A stretch of DNA of 64,000 nucleotides from Alteromonas sp. KUL49 (GTDB lineage: Bacteria; Pseudomonadota; Gammaproteobacteria; Enterobacterales; Alteromonadaceae). The stretch lies in NCBI RefSeq assembly GCF_006538345.1, contig NZ_BJKL01000002.1, forward strand, positions 248,001-312,000. Direction: 5' to 3'. Both the position numbers and the translations under genes were made by a program. The notes under the pieces are model-generated. The model was not told the origin of the DNA. It did not search any database and saw nothing but the letters and a program-made list of their open reading frames with translations. Each line of letters opens with the position of its first letter. Within the stretch, counting starts at the first letter, position 1. Of the stretch, positions 37,658 through 47,613 are shown piece after piece.

Positions 37658-38809
37658 TTAATCAACGGAGAACAACGCCTTAACTTTCAGCATGTGCTGT
37701 TCCCAACTGAACGACGCATTAACAAACTCTCTCTGATCCTGACTGTCCAGAGCTAATGCGTGGCCCTCGAGCAACGGCAGAAGCTCACTCACTATATTTT
37801 CAGGTGACGTACAGTCAACCACATAGCCAGTTTCACCTTGCTTCATGGTCTCGGCAGTACCACCAGAGTTACCCGCAATTACTGGCTTACCACACGCTTG
37901 GGCTTCCACAAGCACCATACCAAAGCCCTCTATATCATTGCCAATGGTCCTATTGGGCAAAATAAAGAAATCACACTGTTGGTAAGCTTTAACGAGGCTA
38001 TTGTCGTCAAGTTCGGTGTAAATTCTAACGCTTTGTGACAGTCCAAGTTCATCAATTAATGTTTGGAGTGCCTCTCGCTCTTCGCCACGGCCAACAATGG
38101 CATAAAACAAATCAGGGTGCTGCAATAGTAAAGCAGGCATAGCTTTTATTAGGAAATCTTGTCCCTTTCGCTGCTGCAGTCTTCCAACAGTAAGCATTAC
38201 ACGCTTTCCATTCCACCCAAGTGCAGTTTTGAAATCATCGTCGCAAGAGGAAATACAAAATGTGTCGACATCAACACCAGGGTGAACCACCTCACACTTA
38301 TCAATACTAGCAAAACCATAATTGGCCACTAGTTTTGCCGAGTTATGACTGTTACATAACAAATAGTCCGCGCCCTTACACACTTGAGTCACGAGCATAC
38401 TATGTTCTCTGCTAGTCGCTGCGGTTTCGACATCTTCTCCATGGACAAAACAGATGTATTTGACTCCGGTGAATTTACTTACCAGCCAAGCAATAACGCC
38501 CTCAGGGATGACACGGCCACAATGAACTTCGGTAATGTCGTGTTTCTTAACCGCGCGTAGTACGTTAAAAAACGTTTTGAAATAAAATATTGCACCTTTG
38601 AGACTGGCGAATCCCCATTCTGGACTACTGAGCGGCATTCTCAGCACAACAATGTCATGGGTTTTATCAAATACATTACCCTCTTCGGTATCGTTTGCAG
38701 CGACGAGCACATTCTTTTTTGGTAAACGAGAATACAACTCCCAAAACCATCGGCTACTACCACCATCTTTGGGTGGAAAGTTTTCAGTGAGTAGCAAAAT
38801 CTTTTTCAT
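37658..38809 (-). CDS. Glycosyltransferase family 4
   Basis: 383 aa. LLTENFPPKDGGSSRWFWEL at the N terminus, CFVHGEDVETAATSREHSML, VVHPGVDVDTFC, MLTVGRLQQRKGQDFLIKAM and NDIEGFGMVLVEAQACGKPV with the donor-binding glutamates define a GT-B family-4 enzyme. It lies 57 bases downstream of the exosortase gene region and 36 bases before the amidotransferase, in one minus-strand unit. Confidence 0.9.
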   Translation of the reverse strand: MKKILLLTENFPPKDGGSSRWFWELYSRLPKKNVLVAANDTEEGNVFDKTHDIVVLRMPLSSPEWGFASLKGAIFYFKTFFNVLRAVKKHDITEVHCGRVIPEGVIAWLVSKFTGVKYICFVHGEDVETAATSREHSMLVTQVCKGADYLLCNSHNSAKLVANYGFASIDKCEVVHPGVDVDTFCISSCDDDFKTALGWNGKRVMLTVGRLQQRKGQDFLIKAMPALLLQHPDLFYAIVGRGEEREALQTLIDELGLSQSVRIYTELDDNSLVKAYQQCDFFILPNRTIGNDIEGFGMVLVEAQACGKPVIAGNSGGTAETMKQGETGYVVDCTSPENIVSELLPLLEGHALALDSQDQREFVNASFSWEQHMLKVKALFSVD

Positions 38810-38866
38810 GTTGTCTCTTTGTTGGGGAGTTCATTCACTGAAGTAACATCACACTCATGATGTTAA

Positions 38867-40354
38867 TCAACCACGCTCACTGCATGGTCGACATCTTTCA
38901 AAAGCAAGTCTCCTGCTACCTCTAAAAAACCGTACCTCGTCCGTGTCACTATCAATATTCATTGAAAAGATGACAAGCTTTCCTTCAGGAGAATTGCCAC
39001 GGAGAACTTGAAGTGTACCGAAAAGCTTAGCGTGCACGCGATCGGTAAATACATGCCCACCAAGGTTATACCATTTGACCAACATGACTTGTTGCCCACG
39101 AGGTGACGTTAACGTATCTACTCTAACTGTCAGTAAGTCATCGCCCACTTGAAGAGACACATTTTTGTAGCTGAGTAACGTCCATCTATGCTGGTCGTAA
39201 GCGCGATTCAAATCAGTCACCAATTCATTTGTGTAACCATTGAACCAAGCTTCTGTAACATTGGCTTTGCATTCCCCTTCCACTTGCAGGGCATTATCAA
39301 ACACCTCATCGGGCTCTCTGAATGACGAGCCAAGAACGATAGGGTTGCCCGCACAATGCATCGATTGGTCAATGACTGAAGAGGACGCTACGGCAATACT
39401 CTGGGACGTTCTTACTTGAATAATACTATAGGTCCATGCAACAGAGGATAGTAGTGCTACTGCTACCAACGACACTATTTTACTACTAGTAATCCAAGTA
39501 CCCGCTAGAATGGTTTCTTCATTTTGCTCACTTTTTTGCTCAACTTTATCTCTAATAAATTCACCAATCGCTATTAAACATACGATGACAAATGCAAAGA
39601 AAAACCACCCATAAATGAGATGGTCTGCACCAGCCGCATGTTCCATATCTGTGTGGTAAGCAATGAGGATGATTCCGTAAATGCGAACAATGTTAGCCGC
39701 AACAGGGAAAATAAAAGATAGCAGTACAAAAAAGAGCTGCTTTTTCAGCGATCTAAGGTTGAGGTAAGTATATAGAAATCCAATAACAATACTGGCGATA
39801 AAAAAACTTACACCAGAGCATGCTTCTGCGACTAAAAAGCGCCCTTGAGGTATGTCGAGGTATAAACCGTTGCGATACAAGGGTACGCCGGTAAATCGCA
39901 GTAGCGCCACTGAGCCATCGGCAGCAATCTCTTGCAGATAAGGAATCAGTTGCTCGCCAATAGGAATACTAAAGAGCATGAACAGCAGTGGAAAAGCGAT
40001 AATCTTTGCGGCTTTATGGCCCAAATTTAGCCAAATAAGTGAGGGTAGCATGACGAATGCCGCAGTATGCATGAAGAGCTGAATATCACCCGCTACGCCA
40101 ACAACATAGAGTAAACAACTTGGAACTATTAAAATTAACGGTAACAACGCATGTTTTTTTTCAACGTCCAACAAGCGATCTCGGTTGAGAAAAATAAGAT
40201 ATAACGACGCAGGAATGATTAAGAAACCATGGTTAAAAATGTCATTTGTCCACCAAATCTCCGCCGCGGATATTATACCTTGCCAGCACAAAAGTACCCA
40301 AAAGACGAGTGTTATCCCTAACTGTAAATATGCTTTTTTGTACTGCTCAAACAC
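38867..40354 (-). CDS. xrtA: Exosortase A with fused EpsI domain
   Basis: 495 aa. An eight-segment membrane domain carries the exosortase active site: Cys179 in AEACSGVSFF, Arg224 in NIVRIYGI and His245 in GADHLIYGWFFF. From about residue 285 a soluble EpsI-type (DUF3485) domain follows, as usual for XrtA. Exosortases cut PEP-CTERM tails and are thought to link proteins to exopolysaccharide at the envelope. It is coupled (10 bases) to the deacetylase gene. No protein with a PEP-CTERM tail is encoded in this window, so its substrates are elsewhere in the genome. Confidence 0.95.
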   Translation of the reverse strand: MFEQYKKAYLQLGITLVFWVLLCWQGIISAAEIWWTNDIFNHGFLIIPASLYLIFLNRDRLLDVEKKHALLPLILIVPSCLLYVVGVAGDIQLFMHTAAFVMLPSLIWLNLGHKAAKIIAFPLLFMLFSIPIGEQLIPYLQEIAADGSVALLRFTGVPLYRNGLYLDIPQGRFLVAEACSGVSFFIASIVIGFLYTYLNLRSLKKQLFFVLLSFIFPVAANIVRIYGIILIAYHTDMEHAAGADHLIYGWFFFAFVIVCLIAIGEFIRDKVEQKSEQNEETILAGTWITSSKIVSLVAVALLSSVAWTYSIIQVRTSQSIAVASSSVIDQSMHCAGNPIVLGSSFREPDEVFDNALQVEGECKANVTEAWFNGYTNELVTDLNRAYDQHRWTLLSYKNVSLQVGDDLLTVRVDTLTSPRGQQVMLVKWYNLGGHVFTDRVHAKLFGTLQVLRGNSPEGKLVIFSMNIDSDTDEVRFFRGSRRLAFERCRPCSERG

Positions 40355-40364
40355 GAATAAAGCC

Positions 40365-41217
40365 TCACTCTTCCTTAGTGGTAATACCGTAGGTATGACA
40401 CATCGTTTGCCACTTGTAGTCTTTAAGTAGCTTCACGATTTTCCCTTCCATGCGAGATAGGTTGATGTAGTGACGAAATTTTGAGCGCAGCGACGTTCCG
40501 TCGATGCGAGGTTGTGCAGGGTCTATTTCCCATGGGTGAAAGTAAAAGTTGTATGGATGCGGCTCAGATTCGAGGTATTGAGTGATACGTTTTCTTGATA
40601 GAAAATACGGGTAAAGACGAAAATAACCGCCACCACCAATACCTATATTGGTGCCATTTTTACGAATGGTGGGAATCGGAATCTCTACAAGACCTTCCGG
40701 TCGTTCATATTTAAAGCGAGGCCACTCAGGCACTCCGTATAAGTCATGTTCTATGGGGTAAGTGCTCGATGAGTATAAAAAGCCCAGTGTTTTCAACTCT
40801 TCGTATACCCATGTATTTGAATCGTTTACAGAAAAGCTTGGAGCGCGATAACCAATAATCGGTTTGCCACTTATATCTTCTAGAATATTTTTACTTTCCG
40901 TCACATCCTGTATGAATTGAGATCTGGGCATTGTTGTTGCGCGTTGATGGGCCAAGCCGTGACTTGCAAGTTCATGTCCTTCACTAACAATACGTTTAAT
41001 GACGTCCGGACAGCGTTTTGCCACCCATCCAAGAGTAAAAAAACGTAGCTTTAACATCATACTGGGCAAACAAATCCAATAAACGTGACGTATTGTCACC
41101 TACCCGAAGACTAATAGCATCCCAATCTTTTCTCTCAATAACATCTTCGAACGCAGAAACTTGAAAATAATCTTCAACATCCACTGTCATCGCATTGAGA
41201 CGTTCATCTCGTTTCAT
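40365..41217 (-). pseudogene. XrtA-associated polysaccharide deacetylase, split by a frameshift
   Basis: Frame one (41217 to 40996) encodes MTVDVEDYFQVSAFE and LLDLFAQYDVKATFF; the second frame continues with TLGWVAKRCPDVIKRIVSE, GHELASHGLAHQRATTM and YRAPSFSVND to 40365, with FYFHPWEIDP near the end. Removing one base of the A7 run at 41037-41043 joins them into about 283 aa. The NodB motifs (TVDVED, SHGLAHQ) and the C-terminal HPWE region identify the exosortase-A-linked deacetylase, which removes acetyl groups from the sugar. The opposite sign of this indel from others nearby argues for random sequence error. Confidence 0.87.
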
Positions 41218-41220
41218 TCA

Positions 41221-42633
41221 TTAACGCCCTTTTCCAAATAGCACTATTTCCACGGTTCTAATCAAGATGACGATATCAAACAACAAACTTTGATGTTTCA
41301 CGTAATAAAGGTCGAATTTCAATTTCTCCATAGAATCTTCGACGCTTGCACCGTAGGGATAGTTGAGCTGCGCCCAACCAGCCAAACCAGGCTTCACATT
41401 GTGACGTTGGTTGTAGTAAGGAACTTCTCTAACCAATTGTTCGACAAACTGAGGACGTTCTGGTCTGGGACCAATAAAAGACATCTCCCCTTTGAAAACA
41501 TTGAGTAACTGAGGTAATTCGTCGATTCTATACTTGCGAATGAAGTGCCCGATTCGCGTAACGCGATCATCATTCTTACTTGCCCACTTGGCACCATCTT
41601 TTTCAGCGTCAGGGCGCATACTTCTAAACTTTATGATTTTGAAGAGTTTGCCGTTTAGACCAACTCTCTCTTGTTTGTAAAAGATCGAGGTTCCTGTGCG
41701 CCTGCCGTCATCAAGATAGATAAAAATACTCGTGAACAGCATTATGGGCCAAACGAAAAAGAAAATGATGAAGGCAACAAATGCGTTAAGGCTGTAATCT
41801 AGAGCATCGCGCAAATAGTTTTGACTCTGAAAACCATTAGAGTAGATAACCCAACTGGGGTACATGAGGTTAACCACAATCTGGCCAGTTTCCCGTTCCA
41901 TAAAATCGAGTAACTCAGTCACTTCGATACCGCGAAGTCGGGATTCAAACAGCACTTCGACAGGTAGCGTTCCTCGACGCTGGTCGCAAGCGATAACTAT
42001 TTCTTCGACATCGTTGTCTAAAATAAATTTCTGAAAACTGTCATCGACTTTTACATGAATTATCTTTTCTTGCTTTATACCGTCTTCTCGGTTGTCACCG
42101 GGAATTGGTACAAACCCCAATAATTCAAACCCTATACGGTCTACATCACGGCGCATACGCTTTTCTATGATTGACGCTCTCTCACCCGCACCCAACACCA
42201 CAATTCTAACTTTGCCTAGTCCAAGGAGCCCTAAACGATTAGTAAAGTACCGAAAGACCACCAGAGTGATGATTATTGAGCACACAGCGCCCGGTAAGAA
42301 ATAGGAATCCATCACAAGTTCGTCGAAGAACGCTCGTGATAGTACCTCCACCAAAAAGTAGCTTAATCCGACACTTACGAAAATTCTTCGTATGATCCCT
42401 CTGAAGGTCTCGCGGAGTTTAGCTTCGTAAAGTCCCACTGATAGCGAACACAAAAGGATACTGACTGTTAACATCCCCACATTAACGAACAACTTTTCAA
42501 TTGGAACAGGCTGTGACAAACCAACCTGTGTCAAAATAAAGTGGGATATGTAGCCCATGTAGGCAATCAGCAACGCCTCGGTAACCACTAATATATTTGA
42601 GCGTTTATTTTGATTTCGCTTGTTTACTGCCAC
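41221..42633 (-). CDS. Initiating sugar-phosphate transferase (undecaprenyl-phosphate), XrtA-associated
   Basis: 470 aa with five hydrophobic segments: four in residues 10-125 and one near 280. The C-terminal polyprenyl-glycosyltransferase domain reads FYKQERVGLNGKLFKIIKFR, IGHFIRKYRIDELPQLLNVF, FIGPRPERPQFVEQL and KPGLAGWAQLNY. It starts polysaccharide synthesis by moving a sugar-1-phosphate to undecaprenyl phosphate. This is the first gene of the minus-strand run, divergent from the export genes. Confidence 0.93.
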   Translation of the reverse strand: MAVNKRNQNKRSNILVVTEALLIAYMGYISHFILTQVGLSQPVPIEKLFVNVGMLTVSILLCSLSVGLYEAKLRETFRGIIRRIFVSVGLSYFLVEVLSRAFFDELVMDSYFLPGAVCSIIITLVVFRYFTNRLGLLGLGKVRIVVLGAGERASIIEKRMRRDVDRIGFELLGFVPIPGDNREDGIKQEKIIHVKVDDSFQKFILDNDVEEIVIACDQRRGTLPVEVLFESRLRGIEVTELLDFMERETGQIVVNLMYPSWVIYSNGFQSQNYLRDALDYSLNAFVAFIIFFFVWPIMLFTSIFIYLDDGRRTGTSIFYKQERVGLNGKLFKIIKFRSMRPDAEKDGAKWASKNDDRVTRIGHFIRKYRIDELPQLLNVFKGEMSFIGPRPERPQFVEQLVREVPYYNQRHNVKPGLAGWAQLNYPYGASVEDSMEKLKFDLYYVKHQSLLFDIVILIRTVEIVLFGKGR

Positions 42634-42660
42634 CCCTGGCCCCCAAAAAACTTCGGCATG

Positions 42661-42717
42661 TTACCCATATTAATGGTAATTATTCTAATAGACTAGACTT
42701 TAAGATGGCATTATAGT
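42661..42717 (+). promoter_or_regulatory. Intergenic control region between the divergent EPS operons
   Basis: TAGACT (42689-42694) and TATAGT (42712-42717) are 17 bases apart and could drive the export operon at 42783. TTACC (42661-42665) and GGTAA (42675-42679) form an inverted pair near the start of the divergent sugar-transferase gene, a possible operator. No other clear signal is seen in the 150 bases. Confidence 0.35.
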
Positions 42718-42782
42718 GCTACTAACCATAGGGTAAAGCAAGAACGCTTTAACAAACCAACTGTACGTAGGCCGAATTCATT

Positions 42783-43415
42783 ATGTTTCGTGTGAATAGT
42801 TTCGTTCCTTTTTTCGTATGTGGTTTAGTCGCACTAGTTGCAGGATGCAGTAATACCTCATCATTGCCACAGGCTACCACAAGAGCTTCGCTAACAACGG
42901 ATGTCGATGATTACCAGTATCTCATTGGTCCCGGTGATTCACTGACTATATTTGTATGGCGAAACCCTGAGATTTCAGGATCTTTTATAGTACGCCCAGA
43001 CGGTAAAGTAACTACTTCATTAGTCGAAGATATCGATGTATCTGGTAAGACGCCGTCGACCCTTGCCAGAGAAATAGAAGAACAACTGGCAACATACATC
43101 AACAATCCGAGAGTCACGGTAAGTGTCAATGGCTTCAGAGGACCACTTAGTGAGCAAGTCCGTGTTATCGGCGAAGCAACGAATCCCAGCGCTGTAAACT
43201 ACACTGAGCACATGACGCTGCTTGACCTTATGATAGCCGTGGGAGGACTGACAGAGTTTGCAGACGGCAACAGTGCAAAATTAGTTCGAGTTGTCGAAGG
43301 TCAGCAAAGAACTTTCGACATTAATATAGATGACTTGATTCGGAACGGTGATATCCGCGAAAACGTAGATATGCTGCCGGGCGACATTATAATTATTCCA
43401 GAGGCTTGGTTCTAA
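42783..43415 (+). CDS. Polysaccharide export outer-membrane lipoprotein (Wza-like, XrtA-associated)
   Basis: 210 aa. A lipoprotein signal ends at the lipobox VAGC (Cys22). YLIGPGDSLTIFVWRNPEIS with VRPDGKVTTSLVEDIDVSGK is the poly-export (PES) domain, then a SLBB domain (VRVIGEATNPSAVNYTEHMT, LLDLMIAVGGLTEFAD). It should form the outer-membrane part of the export channel; short Wza homologues like this are the norm in exosortase-A loci. It heads the plus-strand export operon. Confidence 0.93.
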   Translation: MFRVNSFVPFFVCGLVALVAGCSNTSSLPQATTRASLTTDVDDYQYLIGPGDSLTIFVWRNPEISGSFIVRPDGKVTTSLVEDIDVSGKTPSTLAREIEEQLATYINNPRVTVSVNGFRGPLSEQVRVIGEATNPSAVNYTEHMTLLDLMIAVGGLTEFADGNSAKLVRVVEGQQRTFDINIDDLIRNGDIRENVDMLPGDIIIIPEAWF

Positions 43416-43445
43416 ACCAGCGTTGTAACCGGAACACTTCCTTTT

Positions 43446-45017
43446 ATGCAAGATTTACAGCAAACGCTGACGCAAATACTCGATTACGTTAAAGGTATTT
43501 GGATCAAAAAGCGCTACGTGATGATCTTCTCCTGGCTTATTTGCCCAGTGGGTTTTATTTACGTAGCCAGTATGCCCGATACCTATTCTTCTAGCGCACA
43601 GGTTTTCGTTGACACTCGATCTGTTTTACAGCCGCTGCTACGCGGGCTCACCATACAGACAGATCCTGATCAAGAAATCCAGATGATGGCTAGGACATTG
43701 TTGAGTCGTTCTAATGTTGAAATCATTGCTAGGGAGAGTGATTTAGATATTACCACAACGACAGAGGCCCAATTTGAGAGTCTCGTTACTGGCTTGAGCA
43801 ACAGTATTCGGCTTCGCTCTACGGGCAGAGATAACATCTACGATATTTCGTACTCAAATAGAGATGCTACAGTTGCACAACGGGTCGTTAAAGAAACACT
43901 CGATTTGTTTGTGGAAGGTGCTCTGGGTAACAACAGACGCGATACTGATACAGCTGGTAAGTTCCTTGATGAACAAATCGCTGAGTATGAGAGCCGACTC
44001 TCAGAGGCAGAGCAACGTGTGGCAGATTTCAAACGCCAATATAACGATATCCTACCTTTGTCCGGTACTTACTACTCAAGTCTACAGGTACTTCAAGGAG
44101 ACCTTGAGTCTACAGAGTTAGAAATTAAGCAGACTAAACAACAGATCGATTCCATCAAATCACAAATGGGTAGTGCTCAGTCCTCGGACAGTTTTGACGT
44201 CACTAATGCGGATGGTCCTGTACTCAGAACCCGCTACGATGACAGGATCAGAGGGCTAGAAGAGCAATTAGATACGCTAAAATTAAGATTCACAGATCAG
44301 CACCCCGACGTTATTGAAACTAAGTCATTGTTAGAAAACCTAGAAGCTGCTCGCGAAAAAGAGATAGATGCTTTCCTCAACAGTGCCTCTGAAGATGACT
44401 CACAGCCTCTTAATGAACTTAACCGCGAGTTACGACTAGAAGTCAGTCGCCTTGAGAGTCAATTAGCTGCGCTTGAAGTTAAAGAAACCGATATCAACAA
44501 TAAAATTGCACGACTTGAATCGAAAGTTGATTTAATCCCGCAGATTGAAGCAGAATCAACAGCGTTGAATCGAGATTACAGTATTACAAAACGCAAATAT
44601 GAAGAATTACTCGGCCGTAAAGAAGCTGCTGACCTTTCTAGACGGGCCGACGTTTCTTCTGAAGATTTACAATTTAGAATAATAGAACCGCCACTCGTCC
44701 CCAAGAGACCATCTGGTCCTGACAGGCTGATACTCTACACTGCAGTGTTGATCATCGGGTTCGGCGCAGGGATTGGTGTTGCCTTTTTAGTGAGTCAATT
44801 ACAACCAGTACTCATTCGACCGAAGCAATTGTTAAACGTTTCAGAATATCCAATATGGGGAACGGTTTCCCATTTGGATATCCAAAATATAAAACGTAAA
44901 AACCGAACTAGGCTTGCAGTATTTTTACTTTCCTCTGGTGCAGTATTTTCAATGTACGCAGTACTCGTAGCCTCTGAAATTATGAATATCGATATCATTC
45001 GAGGTTTCTTGTCGTGA
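43446..45017 (+). CDS. Wzz-like chain-length determinant, XrtA-associated
   Basis: 523 aa. Membrane segments at about 27-45 and 430-452, and a third near the C terminus (about 490-508), frame a long periplasmic coiled-coil region (about 160-400: LDEQIAEYESRLSEAEQRVA and later heptad-like parts). The N-terminal YSSSAQVFVDTRSVLQPLLR is typical of the family. It controls polymer length and works with the tyrosine kinase encoded next; the two genes overlap by four bases (GTGA). Confidence 0.93.
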   Translation: MQDLQQTLTQILDYVKGIWIKKRYVMIFSWLICPVGFIYVASMPDTYSSSAQVFVDTRSVLQPLLRGLTIQTDPDQEIQMMARTLLSRSNVEIIARESDLDITTTTEAQFESLVTGLSNSIRLRSTGRDNIYDISYSNRDATVAQRVVKETLDLFVEGALGNNRRDTDTAGKFLDEQIAEYESRLSEAEQRVADFKRQYNDILPLSGTYYSSLQVLQGDLESTELEIKQTKQQIDSIKSQMGSAQSSDSFDVTNADGPVLRTRYDDRIRGLEEQLDTLKLRFTDQHPDVIETKSLLENLEAAREKEIDAFLNSASEDDSQPLNELNRELRLEVSRLESQLAALEVKETDINNKIARLESKVDLIPQIEAESTALNRDYSITKRKYEELLGRKEAADLSRRADVSSEDLQFRIIEPPLVPKRPSGPDRLILYTAVLIIGFGAGIGVAFLVSQLQPVLIRPKQLLNVSEYPIWGTVSHLDIQNIKRKNRTRLAVFLLSSGAVFSMYAVLVASEIMNIDIIRGFLS

Positions 45018-45958
45018 AGAATACTATTGAAAAAGCGCTTCAAAAACAGAAAGAGGCGAAACAGCAACGTCAAGCTGAGGTTAAGGTTGAAGAGCCGCCT
45101 AAGGATGATAAACCGACGTTAGACTCCAGTATATCGAGTCAGGTTGAGGTACAAACACAACAAGAGCAAACTGTACCAACGCAAACTCAACCAGAAAGTA
45201 AGCCTGATCTGCCCGAAAAATTCTTGGAAATTGATTTAGAAAAACTCAGTGAAAATGGGCTTATTTCATTATCGGGCGAGAGAAAACAAATCAATGAAGA
45301 ATACCGTGAAATCAAACGGAAATTACTTGCCAATGCTTTTGGTGCACTATCTAGCACGCTCAACAACCCCAACATTATTATGGTAAGTAGTAGCCGTCCG
45401 TCAGAGGGTAAAACATTTACGGCGACTAATTTGGCTCTCAGTATAGCGTCAGAGCAAGACAAAACTGTGTTGCTTATTGATGCTGACGTATTGAAACCTA
45501 ATGTTCTAAGAACATTGAGCTTGAAGCACAAACCCGGATTGATGGAATACCTTACCGGTGACGTAGATGATATCTCTGAAGTTATTTACCACACCAACGT
45601 GGACAAGCTGAAAATTATACCCGCTGGTAAATCACATCACTTATCAACTGAGTTACTTGCAAGTCAGAAAATGCACGATACTGTTGATGAATTTGCCAAT
45701 CGCTACCCAGACAGGGTCGTCATTTTCGACACACCGCCACTTATTGGTATCAACGAGAGTGCTATTCTCGCCAATTTTGCAGGACAAGCGGTTGTAGTCG
45801 TCGAAGAAGGACGAGCAAAAATGGCTGACATTAGGCATTGTGTTGAAAGATTGAACCCAGATATGGCAATAGGTTTTGTGGTTAATAAATCAGTGCATAC
45901 GGATACCGATGGTAGTGGATATTATGGATATTACTATGCAGAAAGAACGGTTGAGTAA
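45014..45958 (+). CDS. Tyrosine autokinase / capsular ATPase, XrtA-associated
   Basis: 314 aa from GTG 45014. The Walker A SSRPSEGKT is at 126-134, and the Walker A' LLIDADVLKP at about 153-162. The first 80 residues are charged and glutamine-rich. The C terminus ends in a tyrosine cluster (GYYGYYY), the expected autophosphorylation site of BY-kinases. It acts in the cytoplasm on the Wzz-like partner to control polymerisation and export. Translationally coupled to the Wzz gene. Confidence 0.92.
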   Translation: MKNTIEKALQKQKEAKQQRQAEVKVEEPPKDDKPTLDSSISSQVEVQTQQEQTVPTQTQPESKPDLPEKFLEIDLEKLSENGLISLSGERKQINEEYREIKRKLLANAFGALSSTLNNPNIIMVSSSRPSEGKTFTATNLALSIASEQDKTVLLIDADVLKPNVLRTLSLKHKPGLMEYLTGDVDDISEVIYHTNVDKLKIIPAGKSHHLSTELLASQKMHDTVDEFANRYPDRVVIFDTPPLIGINESAILANFAGQAVVVVEEGRAKMADIRHCVERLNPDMAIGFVVNKSVHTDTDGSGYYGYYYAERTVE

Positions 45959-47597
45959 GCATCGGCTAACGCCACATAGCATGTCAAAATACGTTGTCTT
46001 TTTAGCAGTTGCTCCGCTAAGTAACATCGCTGTTGCACAGAACAAAGTAAACCTATCAGCAACCGCTAACGCTGAAGCCATATATCAAACAGTGCAATCT
46101 GAAAATGATGGGCAGCTTTCTTATAACTCCTACACTATCACGCCCAACGTACTATCGAGTTATGAGTCCAAATTGTTCAACGGTATATGGTCGGCTGGTG
46201 TCACATACGTAGAGCGGGAAAATGATATCAGTAGTGATGAAACGACGTTTCCCGAATATAACTACAGTGCTAACTTACGCCTAATCGAAAACTATTTAAC
46301 TATTTCCGCAGCCGGTAACTTGAGCTATCAGAATACAACGGCGGGAAATTATTTATTGGCGGATTTCGTGAACAATCCTGAGGAACTCTCGAAAACTCGC
46401 TCAAACAGAATTACCTCGAATCTACAGTTTGAAAACAATGATTGGGTGAGAGCACAAGGGGTTGCTTCATATTCTGACGTAGCCTCAGAGCGTTCTGTGA
46501 ACAATAACACCGCTTTGAACAACGATAGCTATTCTCTTGAAGGGACATTAGCAAGCGGAGACAGAGCACGCTTCGCAATATGGGCACTTTCTGGAAGCTT
46601 TCAAACGACTCAACAACAGGACCGCAGTGACGACTTTATTACGCGAAGTGCCGAGTTCATATCGGACATTATGGTCTATGACAGCTTTTCATTGAGGATA
46701 AACGCAACACATGAAGGCAACCAGATATCAGACAGAACTGACACTTCTAGCTTTGCCAGAACTTACAGCACCTATGGTCTCGGGTTAACTTATCGAACTG
46801 GCCTGAACCGGTATGTATCTATTACCGCGAATAAGAGCGATTCAAGCGAAGAGGACAATGATAACGAGACCTTTGTAGGTTTAGACTTAGAATGGGCATT
46901 GTCGTCTAGAACATCGCTAACTGCGTCATACGGAAAGCGGTTTTATGGGAATGCCGCAGACGTAAAATTCACTTACAACACGAAAAACATACGTACGTCG
47001 TTTTCATATAGCGAGAGTGTAACTAATACCTCGAGGCTATTAGCCAATCCCGAAAATTTAGGGGTATTCGTATGTCCTGCCGAGTCCACAGCGTTAGCGG
47101 ATTGCTTTCAACCCAATAGCCTCTCATATACCCCAACAGCAGAAGAACAGATTGTTCAATTTACAACACAGAATATAGAGTTTGATGATAATGTCATATT
47201 GAGAAAAAGTAGTAACTTTCAATTTGGCTACTCATTCTCCAAAGTCTCTACTGGCTTTTCTTGGCGTTATGCCGAGGACCAGTATTTAGATGCAGATAGA
47301 CTCAGGCGTAGCTACTCTGGCGCAATAAATATTGCTTATCAACTGGGCAAGTACACCGACATTCAATTGAACGCAACCTATGCCAATGTCAATGAAAGGG
47401 GTGACGTAACAACCGAAGGAATCAGTGAGAACTATAATGTAGACGCTAGTGTAAATAGATCCTTTGGGCGGCACACAACAGCAGCGTTGAAGTTTACCTA
47501 CCTAGATAAATCAGGTGATTTGAATACAGGAAGTTTGTTTGGTGCAAACTATATGGATCGTCGAATATCTTTAGTTATCACTTACAAATACGAATAA
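45936..47597 (+). CDS. XrtA-associated outer-membrane beta-barrel protein
   Basis: About 553 aa from ATG 45936, overlapping the kinase gene by 23 bases; ATG 45981 is an alternative. A signal peptide (MSKYVVFLAVAPLSNIAVAQ) is followed by alternating aromatic beta-strand repeats to a terminal VITYKYE, as in outer-membrane barrels. It matches the hypothetical outer-membrane family that always accompanies exosortase-A export genes, possibly the secretion pore for the polymer. Function inferred. Confidence 0.85.
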   Translation: MQKERLSKHRLTPHSMSKYVVFLAVAPLSNIAVAQNKVNLSATANAEAIYQTVQSENDGQLSYNSYTITPNVLSSYESKLFNGIWSAGVTYVERENDISSDETTFPEYNYSANLRLIENYLTISAAGNLSYQNTTAGNYLLADFVNNPEELSKTRSNRITSNLQFENNDWVRAQGVASYSDVASERSVNNNTALNNDSYSLEGTLASGDRARFAIWALSGSFQTTQQQDRSDDFITRSAEFISDIMVYDSFSLRINATHEGNQISDRTDTSSFARTYSTYGLGLTYRTGLNRYVSITANKSDSSEEDNDNETFVGLDLEWALSSRTSLTASYGKRFYGNAADVKFTYNTKNIRTSFSYSESVTNTSRLLANPENLGVFVCPAESTALADCFQPNSLSYTPTAEEQIVQFTTQNIEFDDNVILRKSSNFQFGYSFSKVSTGFSWRYAEDQYLDADRLRRSYSGAINIAYQLGKYTDIQLNATYANVNERGDVTTEGISENYNVDASVNRSFGRHTTAALKFTYLDKSGDLNTGSLFGANYMDRRISLVITYKYE

Positions 47598-47613
47598 CGA
47601 GCCTATGGCTCGT
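47597..47613. terminator. Small hairpin between convergent genes
   Basis: ACGAGCC and GGCTCGT form a seven-base stem with a TAT loop, covering both stop codons of the convergent barrel and ATPase genes. There is no T run, so termination here is uncertain. Confidence 0.35.

Noticed and set aside
42706..42719. Possible sigma54 promoter TGGCA...TGC before the export operon
   Set aside because: The GG and GC elements are nine bases apart instead of ten; a sigma70-type box fits better.
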